Shown piece by piece: positions 23,585 to 23,889 of a stretch of DNA of 23,889 bases. The stretch comes from Alphaproteobacteria bacterium. Its GTDB lineage: Bacteria > Pseudomonadota > Alphaproteobacteria > Micavibrionales > CSBR16-224. The stretch's first letter is position 1. Every line of letters starts with the position of its first letter. The notes under the pieces are model-generated. The model did no database searches and was not told the origin of the DNA. It saw nothing but the letters and a program-made list of their open reading frames with translations. The stretch is taken from positions 1-23,889 of the forward strand of contig SBHI01000128.1 of the NCBI GenBank assembly GCA_006226225.1, in the 5' to 3' direction. A program made the translations under genes and the position numbers.

Positions 23585-23889
23585 ATGCATAACAAAAAAT
23601 CGCTGACCACAATCTTTGAGATCCATATTCAGGCGCAGGAAAGCAGCGCCTCGCAGCATGCCCTGAAAGCGTTTTTTGCCGCCATGGATGATGTGCGTGA
23701 TGTGCTCGCCGCGCAGGATATTCCCTTAACCGTTGATATGCACCCTGTCGGAACGGAGAAAAACAACGTTATGCACGATCTGGGCGGCATTTACGGCAAA
23801 CCGCTTTACCAAGGCACAGCCAAAATCGGTGAAACATTAAGTTTTCCAATCACTTTGTTCGGCGGCTTTACAGGCGAATACGGGGTCAA
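23585..23889 (+). CDS. Unrecognised protein, 5' part only
   Basis: The first 101 codons are present, open to the right edge. The start MHNKKSLTTIFEIH is followed by a likely helix (SASQHALKAFFAAMDDVRDVL), then strand-like segments with several glycines (LGGIYGKPL, ITLFGGFTGEYG). No signal peptide or known motif is seen. GGAG lies 13 nt before the ATG, so the start is not certain. The helix with DVRDVLAAQDIPL weakly resembles DVQQVLAQEGVAF of the 184-aa protein. Function unknown. Confidence 0.65.
   Translation, partial: MHNKKSLTTIFEIHIQAQESSASQHALKAFFAAMDDVRDVLAAQDIPLTVDMHPVGTEKNNVMHDLGGIYGKPLYQGTAKIGETLSFPITLFGGFTGEYGV

Overview
The window looks like chromosomal DNA of an alphaproteobacterium. 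No rRNA, tRNA, IS element or CRISPR array is visible. The lineage call is an inference from gene content: the metK-trmB pair, a class 2 pyrD, a DUF1223 protein, an mccB-type carboxyltransferase, rimK with an AstE-like partner, and an entericidin-type lipoprotein. The species cannot be named from the sequence. Coding density is high, and base composition looks balanced except in a few AT-rich spacers.

Left part, 1-9.2 kb, all minus strand. The window opens inside pnp (PNPase), of which the first 312 codons are present. Next come two large tandem paralogues (975 and 946 aa) of the DotA/TraY family, polytopic inner-membrane proteins of type IVB secretion and conjugation systems. Each has its own promoter, and the two promoters and 5' leaders are visibly duplicated. 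No other Dot/Icm or Tra component lies in the window. An EAL-domain protein with degenerate catalytic motifs follows.

Middle part, 9.2-13.1 kb. This holds pyrD (minus), a divergent N-formylglutamate amidohydrolase (plus), and the metK-trmB pair (minus). In many alphaproteobacteria metK-trmB leads into rimP-nusA-infB-rbfA-truB-rpsO-pnp. Here metK, trmB and pnp keep order and strand, but everything between them is different.

Part 13.2-16.7 kb, plus strand. A two-gene unit encodes unrecognised paralogues of 251 and 581 aa, with an 8-nt overlap. They share an ungapped helical unit of about 68 residues and a C-terminal domain ending in PPY(R/K)GKD. The larger protein carries at least two copies of the helical unit. 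A DUF1223 thioredoxin-like exported protein follows from its own promoter.

Right part, 16.7-23.9 kb. This holds tldD (minus), divergent mccB plus a TauE/SafE permease (plus), an unrecognised 184-aa protein with a near-consensus promoter (plus), rimK with an AstE-like zinc carboxypeptidase (minus), a 50-aa entericidin-like lipoprotein (minus), and the 5' part of an unrecognised gene running off the right end.

The items most worth a second look are the orphan dotA/traY pair with its duplicated promoter-leader, and the helical-repeat gene pair at 13.3-15.8 kb.
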